In this document: positions 12,298-23,292 of the stretch, piece by piece
Numbering within the stretch: position 1 is the stretch's first letter
Layout of the letters: each line of letters opens with the position of its first letter
Source: Eublepharis macularius
Lineage: Eukaryota; Chordata; Lepidosauria; Squamata; Eublepharidae
DNA: 64,000 nucleotides
Reading direction: 5' to 3'
NCBI RefSeq assembly: GCF_028583425.1
Contig: NC_072801.1
Coordinates: 60,775,766-60,839,765 of the forward strand
The notes under the pieces: model-generated
What the model was told of the DNA's origin: nothing
The model's database searches: none
The model's input: only the letters and a program-made list of their open reading frames with translations
Translations under genes and position numbers: made by a program

Positions 12298-13242
12298 GGT
12301 TGCCAGTCTTCCATTAGGGGCAGGGGATCCCTCATTCCTACCCTCTACCCCCTTGCCCCCACTTACCTAGCTGGTGGGGAAAAGGTGGGGGAATGCGCCT
12401 CCTGGGGTGTGCTCCCGGGCAGCATGGCACACTCTTGCACACCACAGTGGACCAGTTTTAGCCTGAAATGGGCCCAATTCAGCCCAAAATGGGTTGAAAT
12501 CGGCCCACTGCAGAGCGCAGGAGCATTCCAGGCCTGTTGCACCACCCTGGGCACGCTCCCACACTCCCAGGGGCAGCACTATGGCTTGCATGATGACATC
12601 ACTTCCTGGAAGTGATATTATCGTGTAGCCCTGGGAGTGTGCCCGTGCTTTGCACATGAGCAAGGATGGCAATAAAGTGAGTGCCAGGTCTCCTGTCTCC
12701 CGCCCAGAGGGTAAAGGGACCTAGCAACCTTACCTGGATTACATCCATCTTATTTATTTCACTAGTAGCATGTGTGCAACATCTGGGTTACACAAAGGCA
12801 GGGTGGAGATTTGTCCTCTTGCCCACCAATCGTCCAGCGATGAGTGGGAGGGGGCATACTCCTGGAGCTTGCCCACCACCGGCAGGCACCCCAGGAGCAT
12901 GCACTTTGCACATGCTCCCACCCAGTGCGGCGATGTCAATTCCATAGGTGACATTGTTGCACCAGCCATGGGAGCATCCCCGTGCTCCGTTTGGGGCCAA
13001 TTTGGGCCTCAGACTGGCCAAATCAGAGCCATGCAGAGCGCAGGAGTGCTCCCACACCCAGTGCGATGATGTCACTTATGGAAGTGACGCCACCGTGCAC
13101 ACGGCGTGGTGACGTCACTTACAGAAGTGATGTCATCACGCTGCCGCCGGAGCACGTGCGTAAAGCTTTAAGATGAGCCAGAGAGAGGTAAGTGCCAGGT
13201 CCCACCCTTCCCAGTGGGAGGCTAGAGGGACCTGGCAACCCT
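12298..13242. repeat. GTCACTTCC/TGATGTCAT-rich repeat block
   Basis: Begins GGTTGCCAGTCTTCC and ends GACCTGGCAACCCT. Inside are repeated sub-blocks: GTGCCAGGTC, GATGTCACTT, GCACGCTCC-type, and one full TGACGTCA at about 13110. It appears to be at least two diverged units head to tail (break near 12735). No gene. Confidence 0.5.
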
Positions 13243-14117
13243 AAACAAAGGACTTATACAACTCCAGTGCTTTCTCATCCAAAGGAATCTAAACCACTCA
13301 TCCTTTGGGAATGATGAGAGTGTGACACTACAATATACTCAAACTTGATTCCTTCAGGTCATAAGGAAACATTCTGCAGACATGGGGATTGATAGGCAAA
13401 AGCACCATTAAACCCAATTTTCCTTGAACTTCCATACTGAAGAAGCCCCAGACTAGCAGTTGGCTTGGGACTTGCCTTTCTTGCAAGGAAGAATTATCAC
13501 GTAGGCTACAGGGAGGAGAGCGGAGACAGGAAGGTATAAAGGCACAGAGATTGGGAATCAGAATATTTCATATCTTTTGCTGGGTCCTCCTGATCTCAGT
13601 TCCTCAACAACTGCTTTTTGTCTCTGATCCAGGGAAAGTGAATTTATATTGACAGAAGAGACTTCCAAAGAAGGGAACTTGAATGAAATTGGAAGCACAG
13701 CACTGAAATTTTGGGCCAAGGCGTACGTGCCTCAGCCTCTGCACAAAATAAAGGAAATGTTCCCTTTTTAAACTTGCTATTTCAACTACCCAACGTAAAT
13801 CTTTTATGGACGTGCATCTACGGGCTGAGCGAGAAGCGCACCTAAAACACGACCCTACCTTTGTGTGCACATCACAAATAAAAATCATGCTGCAAGACAG
13901 ATGGTAAGTAAACAATGGAATATGGCCTGCAGCCCCTCTCGTGATTTACTTTGGCAGCTGGTGAATAGTGGAAGCTGAAACTGAATAATAAATTGGTGCT
14001 CAAATACAGAAGCTTTGGTAGACTGGAGATTAGCACAATCAGACGTGGCAGGGCCTAAGCAGGACAGAGGGGGTTGTGTCCCTCCACTTGCCAGGACAAC
14101 AGTTCATAGCAGGGAGG
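13243..14117. other. No recognisable gene
   Basis: A 103-residue minus-strand frame (13604-13915) has no motif. Nothing else seen. Confidence 0.55.
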
Positions 14118-14182
14118 AGCCATGCCTCAACAATAACGCATCTGCGTTGCATGCAACAGGTCCGGATTCAAACCCTGGCATC
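14118..14182 (+). repeat. Type B SINE head fragment
   Basis: GCATCTGCGTTGCATGCAAC then GGATTCAAACCCTGGCATCT resemble the A-to-B box span of the type B SINE. Followed by LINE-tail-like TTTATATCCCTC. Confidence 0.4.
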
Positions 14183-14468
14183 TCTTTATCTATTTCTTTA
14201 TATCCCTCTTCACTCTCGAATGGGTACCCAAAACAGATTACAATACAAAAGAAAAATTAAACAAGAGAAGAGGGGAGGAAAGGCTTCTGAGTGAAAGCCA
14301 GATCTTCTATCTCTCTGTTAGCAGAGCTTCAGCACAGATCAACAGCTGTCCATTCCTGGGTGTCCTCAGCTGGGGCTCAAACCATGTGGAATGCCCTGCC
14401 AGATGAGGCCAGGAAGGTCCCTACGCTCTGATCATTCCAGAGAATGTGTAAACCACAGTTCAGGAGGG

Positions 14469-14546
14469 TATTTTCCTGAAGTGGATAATGTCTGTGCTCT
14501 TGCACAAAGTGCGATGACCACAGACATTATCCACTTCAGGAAAATA
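14469..14546. repeat. Perfect 28-bp inverted repeat with 22-base loop
   Basis: TATTTTCCTGAAGTGGATAA... (14469-14496) and its exact complement (14519-14546). The flank and loop belong to a GTCACTTCC-family copy (to 14716). Confidence 0.9.
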
Positions 14547-14716
14547 TGCGATGATATCACTTCAGGAAGTGATGTTGTTGTGCTCCACCAGGAGTGTGCC
14601 CACTGTACACTTTCCTGGTTGCTCCTGTGCAAAGCCCGATGATGTCACTTTGGGAAGTGCCATCTGGGAGTAACCCCCTCCCCCCTCGCCAGACCATATG
14701 GGTACCTGGCAACCCT

Positions 14717-15752
14717 ACTTGCAGTGGCAAGGGACGTGGCCTCCTGGCCCAGGCTCTTCTAGCCCTGCTGCTGCAAGCGACGGGTCACACCCACCCAGAC
14801 CTGCTGTGGTGATGGATGGAATGTGCCTGTCTGGGTCATCTGCAGTGAGGAATGTGATGTGCCTGCCTGGTCCCCGCTGCGGTGAAGGACTGAATGGGCC
14901 TGTCCAGCCCAACCCACTATGATGACAAGAGATGGGATGGGCCTGCCTGGGCCTGCTTGTGCCATTCAAATGCATGTTTATGGCTGAATCAGAGGTTGCT
15001 ACCTAGCAACCCCTAATTCACCTAGCCACATGTATTATGATGTCATGAGCAATGTGAATGTATTTGCTGTTGAAGTTTGTTTCTGTGATCTATGGAAGAA
15101 AAGAGGGGTGGTGGTGGAAGGAGGACAAGTGAACATATGTGCACGATGAAGAAGCTGCATTTTTGCACACTGAAGCTCAACTGGAGCTCATTGTAAAGGC
15201 AGCCTGAATCTTTAAAGTAGTACAATGTCCTTCTTTGTTTTTATTCCAACAGTCCATACCATGCTGGTTCACTGCAATTAACTTGTGAAGTCCAACTTTA
15301 TGACACTAGGTGCTGGATTAAATAACTTTTAAAAGATTATCTGTGGTTATTGTCACCTGATTACTGATTTTTGTGTTCAAGGAAGTGGTTTAGAATAAAC
15401 AACAGAATTCGGGATGGGTTTCCATTAGTTGAAAAATGCTCTATTAGCTGTTATTTGAACTGTCATGATTAGTTTGACTTCCTGGTGAGAGAGGTGCATG
15501 TGGCAGAGTCCCATTGAGCTCCATCTGCAATCTTGAGTGTCCCCTCAACAAATCCTTTTGTTGCCAAGACTGGCAATAAATGGGAGGGTTCAGGGGCAGG
15601 GATGTGGCGAAGTCACCATTACTATGTCACTTCTGGCTACTTCCCGAAAGTGACAATGGGTAAGTCTAGAAATCACCACAACTCCATTGTAATACTCTAT
15701 GGTCTTACCATACTTTCCAGTAATTCCTATAGCTGCCCACTGTCCCTTCCAG
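14717..15752. other. No recognisable gene
   Basis: GGGCCTGTCC/GGGCCTGCCTGG near-repeats at 14890-14950, and AATCTTGAGTGTCC...GTCACTTCTGG repeat sequence just before the MITE. No coding signal. Confidence 0.5.
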
Positions 15753-15955
15753 GGCCGATTCCGCACGGCTTACCTGAAGCTGGGACGTTGCGGAACATGC
15801 TGGATAAAACGCGGAAGATCATGTTTTCTTGCACGAGTTTTGCACGAGTTTTGCACGAAATCGTGCAAAACTCGCACGAGAAAATGCGATCTTCCATGTT
15901 TTTTCCGGCATGTTCCGCAACGTCCCAGCTTCAGGTAAGCCGTGCGGAATTGGTC
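15753..15955. mobile_element. PIF-Harbinger-like MITE with long inverted repeats
   Basis: Ends GGCCGATTCCGCACGG and CCGTGCGGAATTGGTC, flanked by CAG on both sides (15750-15752 and 15956-15958), a 3-bp target duplication. Inverted arms of about 45 bp (GCTTACCTGAAGCTGGGACG and its complement) surround a centre with ACGAGTTTTGCACGAGTTTT repeats. Confidence 0.75.
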
Positions 15956-15958
15956 CAG

Positions 15959-17289
15959 GTTGCACCCAGAAGTGACGTACTGGCACAGGGGCCAAAGCAT
16001 TTTGGGCTTTATTTTTCTCTTGCTGTTGTTCCAAGTGGCACCAGGCAATGAGAATTACTGGGAGCCTACTATAAGCCCATGGTAAGCAGGCCAAAAGTTT
16101 TGTTTGTTGTGCAAGTCACTCTCAAGGGTCATACCAGTACATATGCAGAAATTAGTTGCAATGTCTGTACACCCAGAACATCAGTAATTAGCTTTCATAA
16201 TTTAGTTTCAAATGAGGTTTTTTAAAATTATCAGTCATTCAGCAGTGACAAAAGAAGGTACTTCTTCATACCTTTACCCCCTTAAGGAGGCCACTCTTGT
16301 GTCTCCTCTTTAAGTCATCCATAACGAAAATCATAAAAAGGCTGAAAGCTATTTGAAGCCAAACTATTCAGAAAGCGTTTTTCTCATTGCCATTATGGGC
16401 AATATTGGAAAAGACTTTTATTTGCCTGAGATCCTGAAGAACCACTGGCCAGGTAGAGTAGACAATACTGAGCTTGAGGGACCAATGTCTGACCTGAGCA
16501 GGATCGTGTCTTTTTTTTTATCATCACGACTGAACGTTTGATTCCTTCCATTTCCACTTGGAGTCTGGTCATTGCCTACCATAGCCAATTTCCTGTCTTC
16601 TTTCTGCTCTTCATAGGATATGCATCTGTGTCTTCTTTGGATGGAACAGGAAGTTGAAAGAACCCCTGGAAAAAGGCAGGCTGAGTGGCCTTTGCAATGT
16701 TAACTCACACCTGCCCCACAACAGGTGTCAGCTCACCAGTTACGTCCACCTAGCTGAGCTGAATGGCTGCGATAGTGCTGGCAGTTATTGGGCTTTGGGT
16801 TTGCTTGCTCCTGGGATGCCAGTGGCCAGGCTGTGGGAACATTCCGAGCTAGTTAAACAGCCAGTCCACCCTGGTATCTTCTCCTGGCTCTATTCATTCA
16901 CAAACCTGCCACGTACCACTGGTAAGTCAGCTTGTATTTACACAGACACAGTCAGCATTACAGATCTTAAAAGAACTAGGAAGTGGTGGGAACCCACAAA
17001 CGGTTTAAGTGTGGGAAGAGGGCAGCAGTGCCACTTACTGGAGCAAGACTGAGCCAGTGGCCAGCTGTGTTACTTCTAGAATTGGAGACCCAAACTCAGA
17101 GAGACTTACTGTCATTCCATCGGGCTTGTAAGACAGAGATGTTCTACCAGGCTTATGGGGGTTGAGGCGTGCGGGTTCTCCAACCAGCCTCCTGCCGGAC
17201 ATGTACCCTCCCATTCTAGGTTGTCAACAGGTGGATGGCCACCCTGCCCTGAGGACCTTAATATATGGAGAATGGGGATGCACTCTGTG
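15959..17289. other. No recognisable gene
   Basis: A 132-residue plus-strand frame at 16654-17052 has no motif. Possible donor-like TGGTAAGTC at 16919 without an exon to match. Confidence 0.5.
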
Positions 17290-17518
<229 letters not shown>

Positions 17519-17798
17519 GTTGAATCTCCCCCATCCCAGTTATTTGACTTTATTTGGCAGGTGTTTTCTGTACCAATAACAGCAAGCTGGTATTAACTGG
17601 AGGGATTCAGAGGGACTCTACCAAAAAGGGGCACGACAGGACAAAGACTTCTCTTGAACTGTTGCTATGAACGGTCTCTCAGGCTGATTTACTTCTTGAA
17701 TGCCGCACAGAAATATTACATGGGTTTGGGCCAGTTTTTCTGTTGGTAAAAAATGGAGGAGGGGATCTGTCTGGCCACCGGAAAGGCTATGCTGACGG

Positions 17799-18054
17799 GC
17801 AGTATGTGTAGTGGTTAGAGTTTTGGACTAGAGTTGGGAAAACCCAGGTATGAATCCCCACTCTGCCCTGGAAACTTGCTGGGTGGCCTTGGGCCCATCA
17901 TACACTCTCAGCCTAACCAACCTCACAGGGTTATTGCAGTATAAAATGGAGGAGAGGATAACAATGTAAGAAGCTTTGGGTTTCCATTGGAGTGAAAGGG
18001 GCATAAATGAAATAAAATGAATGAATGAATGAATGAATGAATGAATGAATGCTA
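17799..18054 (+). repeat. tRNA-derived SINE, type A, copy 2, with ATGA tail
   Basis: GTGTAGTGGTTAGAGTTTTG, GGTATGAATCCCC, GCCTTGGGCCCATCATAC and CACAGGGTTATTGCAG in order. The tail is (AATG)n at about 18018-18050. Confidence 0.75.
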
Positions 18055-18689
18055 GGGGTCATGGAACCTGCATGTGGGATGGAAGCTGTGGGATGGAAGG
18101 GAAATGGGAGAGACTGAATGGAAAACTGGGAGAGATTGAATTAAAAATCTGGCTGGATCTTAACTATTCTCTTTCTGTCTACAGCAAATATTCACTACAT
18201 GCATCCAAGGCCAGCCCATGAAACCACCACGGCTTTATAAATATTGGATTTTCACAATGACAACATGGAGATCAAATGACGAGCAAATTTAATGGGAGAC
18301 CTGGGAGGGGGTATGGGGGGCATTGGAGATAATGTGATGTCAATTTCGGGAAAACCTAGACATAACATCATACTTCTCTATGAATTGCCAGAACCTCTAT
18401 GGGTAAACCCATGTATTTCGTTTCCCAGAGGTGACATCTGATGGAGCTGCCTTGGCTAAGAACACAGCTCAGTAGAACTTGATACCTTTGCAGAATCCTG
18501 CTGCTTTTCTTGCTTCTTCTTTATCAGGTTGTTCCTTCAGGCTTTGCTGGAAACACTTCTGACCAGTAATAAGTCCTTTGCTATGATCACACATTTTCAG
18601 TGTTTCCATATTGTAATCCTTGGAATGGATTTTGAGCCACTAACTGATCCATATACCTCTTTGCTGGGGATTATTAGGAAAGAGATTGA

Positions 18690-18920
18690 AAACAAAACAG
18701 CCAATATTATAATGCCCCTGTATAAATGTATGCTATGGTCTCATTTGGAATACTGAGTGCAGATCTGGTCACCTTATTTCGAAGAAGAAGAAGAAGAAGA
18801 AGAAGAAGAAGAAGAAGAAGAAGAAGAAGAAGAAGAAGAAGGAAAGGACATTTCAGAGTTGGAAGAAATACAGAAGAGGGCAACCATGACTGGTACTGGT
18901 CAGACTTGCCCTCACAATAT
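18690..18920 (+). pseudogene. LINE (CR1/L2 group) RT C-terminal relic with a (GAA)20 expansion
   Basis: A frame reading IIMPLYKCMLWSHLEY, then after a TGA stop VQIWSPYF, then a glutamate run, then KDISELEEIQKRATM matches the end of the CR1/L2-type reverse transcriptase, where ...HLEYCVQ.W.P... and ...DI..LE..Q.RAT... are adjacent. The GAA tract (18781-18840) sits exactly between these two conserved blocks, so it grew from an A/G-rich codon run in the relic. No other ORF2 domains are visible. Confidence 0.7.
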
Positions 18921-21900
18921 TAAGAAGGCTTATGAATATGGCAACATCATAAACCCCTTTCCTCATCTGTTTAAAACATGGACAAGCTGCCTGGCTAGGC
19001 AGGAGATGGAAAAGTACTGGAATGTGAGCAGTGAGATAAGACTAGCTTTCAGCCCTGCATCTTGGAGATGTGCAAAACCATAGAACAATGGAGGCCTCCA
19101 GAAGTACTTGAATGAATTCATTTACACACCCTTCCAATGCTGGTCGTCATCCACTCTCCTATTATAGCGTCACCCATCCAGCCATCGTGGATCATCAATT
19201 ATCTTTTTACACCTATAGTTCCTCTCAGGAAGGTACAATCAAACCTTTCTAGTTTTATTATCTCACATCAGAGACAGCTTCCCAGTCCTTTGTCCCACCC
19301 TGGAGACAACTATTGTCATTGTTTTTGGGCAGAAGGTGCAGTGCTGCCCCAGGGTATGTTCCACAGTATAACTGGACTACCTGCTGCCTCATTCTGTGTG
19401 TGCGTGTGTGTGTGCGTGCGTGTTCTGGACCTTCCATACACCCTTAGATTGCGAAGTGCTGATCACTGAAGTTGCTCTTCCTAAGACACCCACTATCTTC
19501 TAGAACCCGTAATTATAGCCCAACCCTGTAACTCTCTTCAGTTTTCCTCCCTGTTAGCTCTGTGTGTGTTTTGTGTGCAATTGATCTTTATTGTTTTAAA
19601 TAAAAACTCCTTTTTGATTGAACACCTGCTTCTTTATTGAAAGAGTTATCTCGAGGATCTTCGTATACAGAAGCGTAAAAGATCCTTAAGTTACCCCTCC
19701 TCTCACTGCTTCGCCTTGTTGCTAATTCCCCCAATTTGCAAGGAGACCTTGTAGGGTAACACAATGATTAGGGAGGTTATAAGACCTTTCCTACGAGTCA
19801 AGTAAAGAGTCAAGTAATGGTTTTTTTTTTTTTTAAATAAAATTATGTACAGGATGGAGAGTAGGGGTGTGCAATTTGCTATTCCCAAATAGAAAATATA
19901 CCAGAATAATACCTTGCTGGTAGTATTCAGCTTACTCATATCCAGATATATTTGGGTATACCGAACACTGGATTCCTAAATATACCTGAATTATTGGGGT
20001 TTATCTGGGAATCACTGCACTGGTCATTTTAAAGCTGACAGTCTTCTCCCTTCTGTTCTTTCCTAGGCTTTTCTCCCTAAGTGCTGGGTGGAGGGAGAAG
20101 TAAGGAAGGAGGGGAGTAACTGGGTGAGTGAATGACCGACCAATGGATGGAGGAAGTCTACTTATCTGGTCAATCATGGGGATTCTTTGATGGCAGAGCC
20201 ATTTTCATATACTTCCAAGAACATAAAACCAGATCTGGCTCAGAGCAGACTTCATGTTGAGTGAGATTTCTAGAGAGTGTGCTGTGAGTACAACTAGCCT
20301 CTGGCTGCTCTGGAAGTCTATCTGCCTTTTGGTTTGATCACAGCCTTTTGGACCTGCATTTTGGATTACTGCTGCCACCTACTTGGAGGAGGATGTGATC
20401 TGAGACAGATGTTAGTGAAAGTAGAGACCACGCTGCCAATGTTTTAAAACAAGCAGAAGCCAAACCCACGGAGACACCCAAAATGAAGCTAGTGAATGCT
20501 GTTGCGTTTTGTTGTTCTTATGTTAACCTTCTTCTTTATAAGGGTGGGAAGGAACAGGAGGGCCAGTGCTGCAGCTCTGTCTTGAAGCTTTTCTGGACCA
20601 GTGAGTGACAGTGTAGGCTGTGCAGACTACAGGGATTCTCTGCTTTAGCGTTGGTTCTGGTGGTGTTTGTTGGTTCAGCTTGCATTGGGTCTGACTGTGT
20701 ATTAGGTTAAGGTGTCTTTGCCCTGGGAAGCCTTGGGATTCTCCCCCATATGAAACAGTGAAGAGTGGCTGGGGGTCAACTTGTTCAGGAGCCCATAGAA
20801 TTGGGCACCTTGGTCCAATCTTCTTGAAACTTGGGTGACCCAATTTCTTCTCACTCGACACCCCGTAAGTCCACTTGAAGCAAAAACCGTGAACGACTGC
20901 AGTGCAGAACAACAACCCTGAATGACTCTTTAAGACAGGCAAAAGCAATCAACCCCCCTCCACAACAACAACTCTTCATCTATGACAATTAACAGCAACT
21001 CTTTAAACACCAAACCACACCAAGAAGCAAAAGGCAATGTACTCTTTCCCCACCAACAGCAACTCTTTCTTAACCACCATTTGATGCTGTACCATTTGGG
21101 CATCCTCAGTGATGCGCTGATGTCACTTCCAGGGCACATGGGGAGTGATGTCAATATGGCACCAGCAATTTTTTTACTTGGCTGGCGACACCCCTTCCCC
21201 TCCACTCCTGGTAAGCCTTCTGTGCCGGCGGCAACCATACTTTCAGCAAAGCGAAAGTCACTTTTCCTACTAAAATGAAAAACGCAACCCTCTTTCCCAG
21301 TTTGTCTTCTGTGCCATTTGCTTTAAAATACTGAGCCAACCTTTGAACACAGAATTCAAACTCTTCCTCTTTGCCATTAAACTGGAAACCTTTCATAAGA
21401 AGCCATTTTCTCTTTCTTTTACAGAAGCCTCTTCTTTTACATCCCACCCTTTGTCGCCAAATACAAGGACAACGTGAGGTGTCAACTAAGTTTGCTGGAG
21501 TCCAAACCATGAGGTTACAGGTGTAATAACAGAGCAACTGCTACCTACAAACAAGCAGGCCTGGTGCAGACTGCTAACTATAGTCACCAAAGTGGAACTG
21601 CTAAACCAGAAGATAGAAACTGGAAGTATGCCTTAAAGGTCAGTAGCATTATTTATAGAACTGTTCCATACACCACCTTATTCCTGTTTTCTTGGCAATA
21701 TACTCAGGATGTAGACAAGCAGCCTTCAGACTGGAGCCTGAAATGTCAGTTTTTATCCTTCCTTTTTTAAAACACCAGTCTCTTGAAGAATTCTGGTGAA
21801 CTCAAAAGCTTGCATGTTGTTTTGTGTTGGTTTGGTTCATTTTAATAAATTACGACATTTGGCTGTGGTTTTTGCTCTGGTGGTTACCTACAACCTAATT

Positions 21901-22019
21901 TGGAAATACCTGAATATAGCTGATAAAAAGAGGGATTCTTCAGTTTGGTGAAAAATAAGGAAAAATAAGGAAAAATATGGAAAGAGATATTATAGGCTTT
22001 CTTGCCCTTCTAGTATATA
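18921..22019. other. Mostly unannotatable DNA
   Basis: Short frames only (the longest, 141 residues at 20523-20948 minus, has no motif). TTGAAGAATTCTGGTGAACT followed by CAAAAGCTTGC near 21783 vaguely resembles the CTGAAGA...CGAAAGCTTG repeat ends. GAAAAATAAGG is repeated at about 21950-21975. Confidence 0.5.
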
Positions 22020-22027
22020 ATATTACC

Positions 22028-22286
22028 TAGGGCGTTTTTCTGGGAAAAGAGGTGGTGGAACTCAGTGGGTTGCCCTCGGAGAAAATGGTCACATGGGCGG
22101 TGGCCCCACTCCCTGAGCTCCAGACAGAGGGGAGTTTAGATTGCCCTCCACGCCACTCAGCGGTGCAGAGGGCAATCTAAACTCCCCTCTGTCTGGAGAT
22201 CAGGGGGTGGGGCCACCGCCCATGTGACCATTTTCAAGAGGTTCCGGAACTCCGTTCCACTGCGTTCCAGCTGAAAAAAAGCCTTG
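22028..22286. mobile_element. Palindromic hAT MITE, family M, copy 1
   Basis: Perfect 8-bp target duplication ATATTACC (22020-22027 and 22287-22294). The whole 259 bp folds on itself: AGAGGGCAATCTAAACTCCC pairs with a matching inverted run about 40 bases away, and TGGTCACATGGGCGGTGG pairs with CCACCGCCCATGTGACCA. Confidence 0.85.
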
Positions 22287-22593
22287 ATATTACCCTATTT
22301 GACATCCATCGACTGTTTCCCTTAGTGCATCATTTACATTCAAATATTGTTACTATAAGGACTACCACATTTTCCCTCTGCTCTTGACTTTTTTAAAGGA
22401 TCATTTGTATATTCCATTTGGTGTCAGAGAGAATTCAATTAATGGTGACTTTTTATATTTCCCATGGAGGGCTGCCATGGTCACTCCCCAGAAATCCAGA
22501 TCATACCAGCTCCCCCAAACTGGTTTGTTTTTTCAAATCTTTCTGGAAATCTACCCAAGATGAAGATAAGAGACCTTACAATCAGAACCTGGA

Positions 22594-22800
22594 ATGTATT
22601 GTCGAAGGCTTTCACGGCCGGAGAACAATGGTTGTTGTGGATTTTCCGGGGTGTATAGCCGTGGTCTTGGCATTGTAGTTCCTGACATTTCGCCAGCAGC
22701 TGTGACTGGCATCTTCAGAGGTGTAGCACCAAAAGACAGAGATCTCTCAGTGTCACAGTGTGGAAAAGAAGTTGGCAGGTAATTTATATCTACTCAGGAA
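22594..22800 (-). mobile_element. Penelope-like element terminal remnant (minus strand)
   Basis: Contains the block common in squamate Penelope-like copies: TTTCACGGCCGGAGAACAAT, TTGTTGTGGATTTTCCGGG and a region reading CTGAAGATGCC...GGCGAAATGTCAGG on the minus strand (22681-22721). It lies about 260 bases upstream of Gypsy element 1. The sequence between 22800 and the Gypsy LTR may belong to the same copy, but I do not recognise it. No reverse transcriptase is visible. Confidence 0.65.
22681..22721 (-). ncRNA. Hammerhead-ribozyme-like fold in the Penelope-like remnant
   Basis: Read on the minus strand: 3-bp stem I (CCU with AGG), core CUGAAGA, stem II GCCAG/CUGGC closed by a loop, GAAA, then almost no stem III, and a GUC in the position of the cleavage triplet. 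Hammerhead motifs with very short stem III are known in Penelope-like elements. The core differs from CUGAUGA only at the tolerant seventh position. Whether this copy cleaves is unknown. Confidence 0.45.
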
Positions 22801-23056
22801 GGTAGGGTTGGGCTGAGTCATCCTGTAAGAGTTCTTTTTGTTGTGAGAAAAGATGGAATGGTTCTCGTGTCCCTGCAGTGTAGGAGAAAAGTTAAAGAAC
22901 AGAGTAGATGTGCTTTCTTGTTCTGAAGCGTTTCCAATCTCCGGGTCTGTTGAAATGTTTCCTCCCTGTAGAGGTGTTCGATGTATTATCGAACCTGGAA
23001 TATCTGGTTCGCCTTTTTTGTTTTTTAACATTATCTGACTCTCCATTCTGGGTGAC

Positions 23057-23290
23057 TGTCATATATGCCTCCTGCATATCTGTCATGATTGTATATTGTC
23101 TCTGACGGCTAATGGTCCTTTCTCCCCAAAGGCGGGAATAATTCCTATATCTAACCCCATATACATCACTTCTGCCAATTCCACTGTTCAAGCACCTTGT
23201 ACTGAATGGATCTCTAATAAAGTTACTTCAACTGGAACACCTGTGTGTTAACTGTGGAGAACTTGGGGATCTAACTGCCAGGGACTGATA
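23057..23290 (+). repeat. 5' LTR of Gypsy element 1, internally deleted
   Basis: Matches the 3' LTR at both ends but lacks the 227 bases corresponding to 28921-29147. It also has an extra 9 bases near its end (around 23267-23275) and lacks a 9-base GC-rich piece near 23157. It contains CTAATAAAG, a poly(A)-signal-like site also present in the 3' copy. Any primer binding site should start at about 23291 (TTTTGGTAGAAG); I could not assign a tRNA. Confidence 0.88.
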
Positions 23291-23292
23291 TT

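Noticed and set aside
15533-16051. 172-residue plus-strand frame (and minus-strand mirror frames)
   Set aside because: Runs through a palindromic MITE, so both strands give similar frames; no domain.
18726-19083. Poly-Arg / poly-Glu frames
   Set aside because: Reading frames across a (GAA)20 tract in a LINE relic.
21780-21860. Possible third Penelope/hammerhead-like block
   Set aside because: TTGAAGAATTCTGGTGAACT then CAAAAGC is too degraded; stem and GAAA core not convincing.
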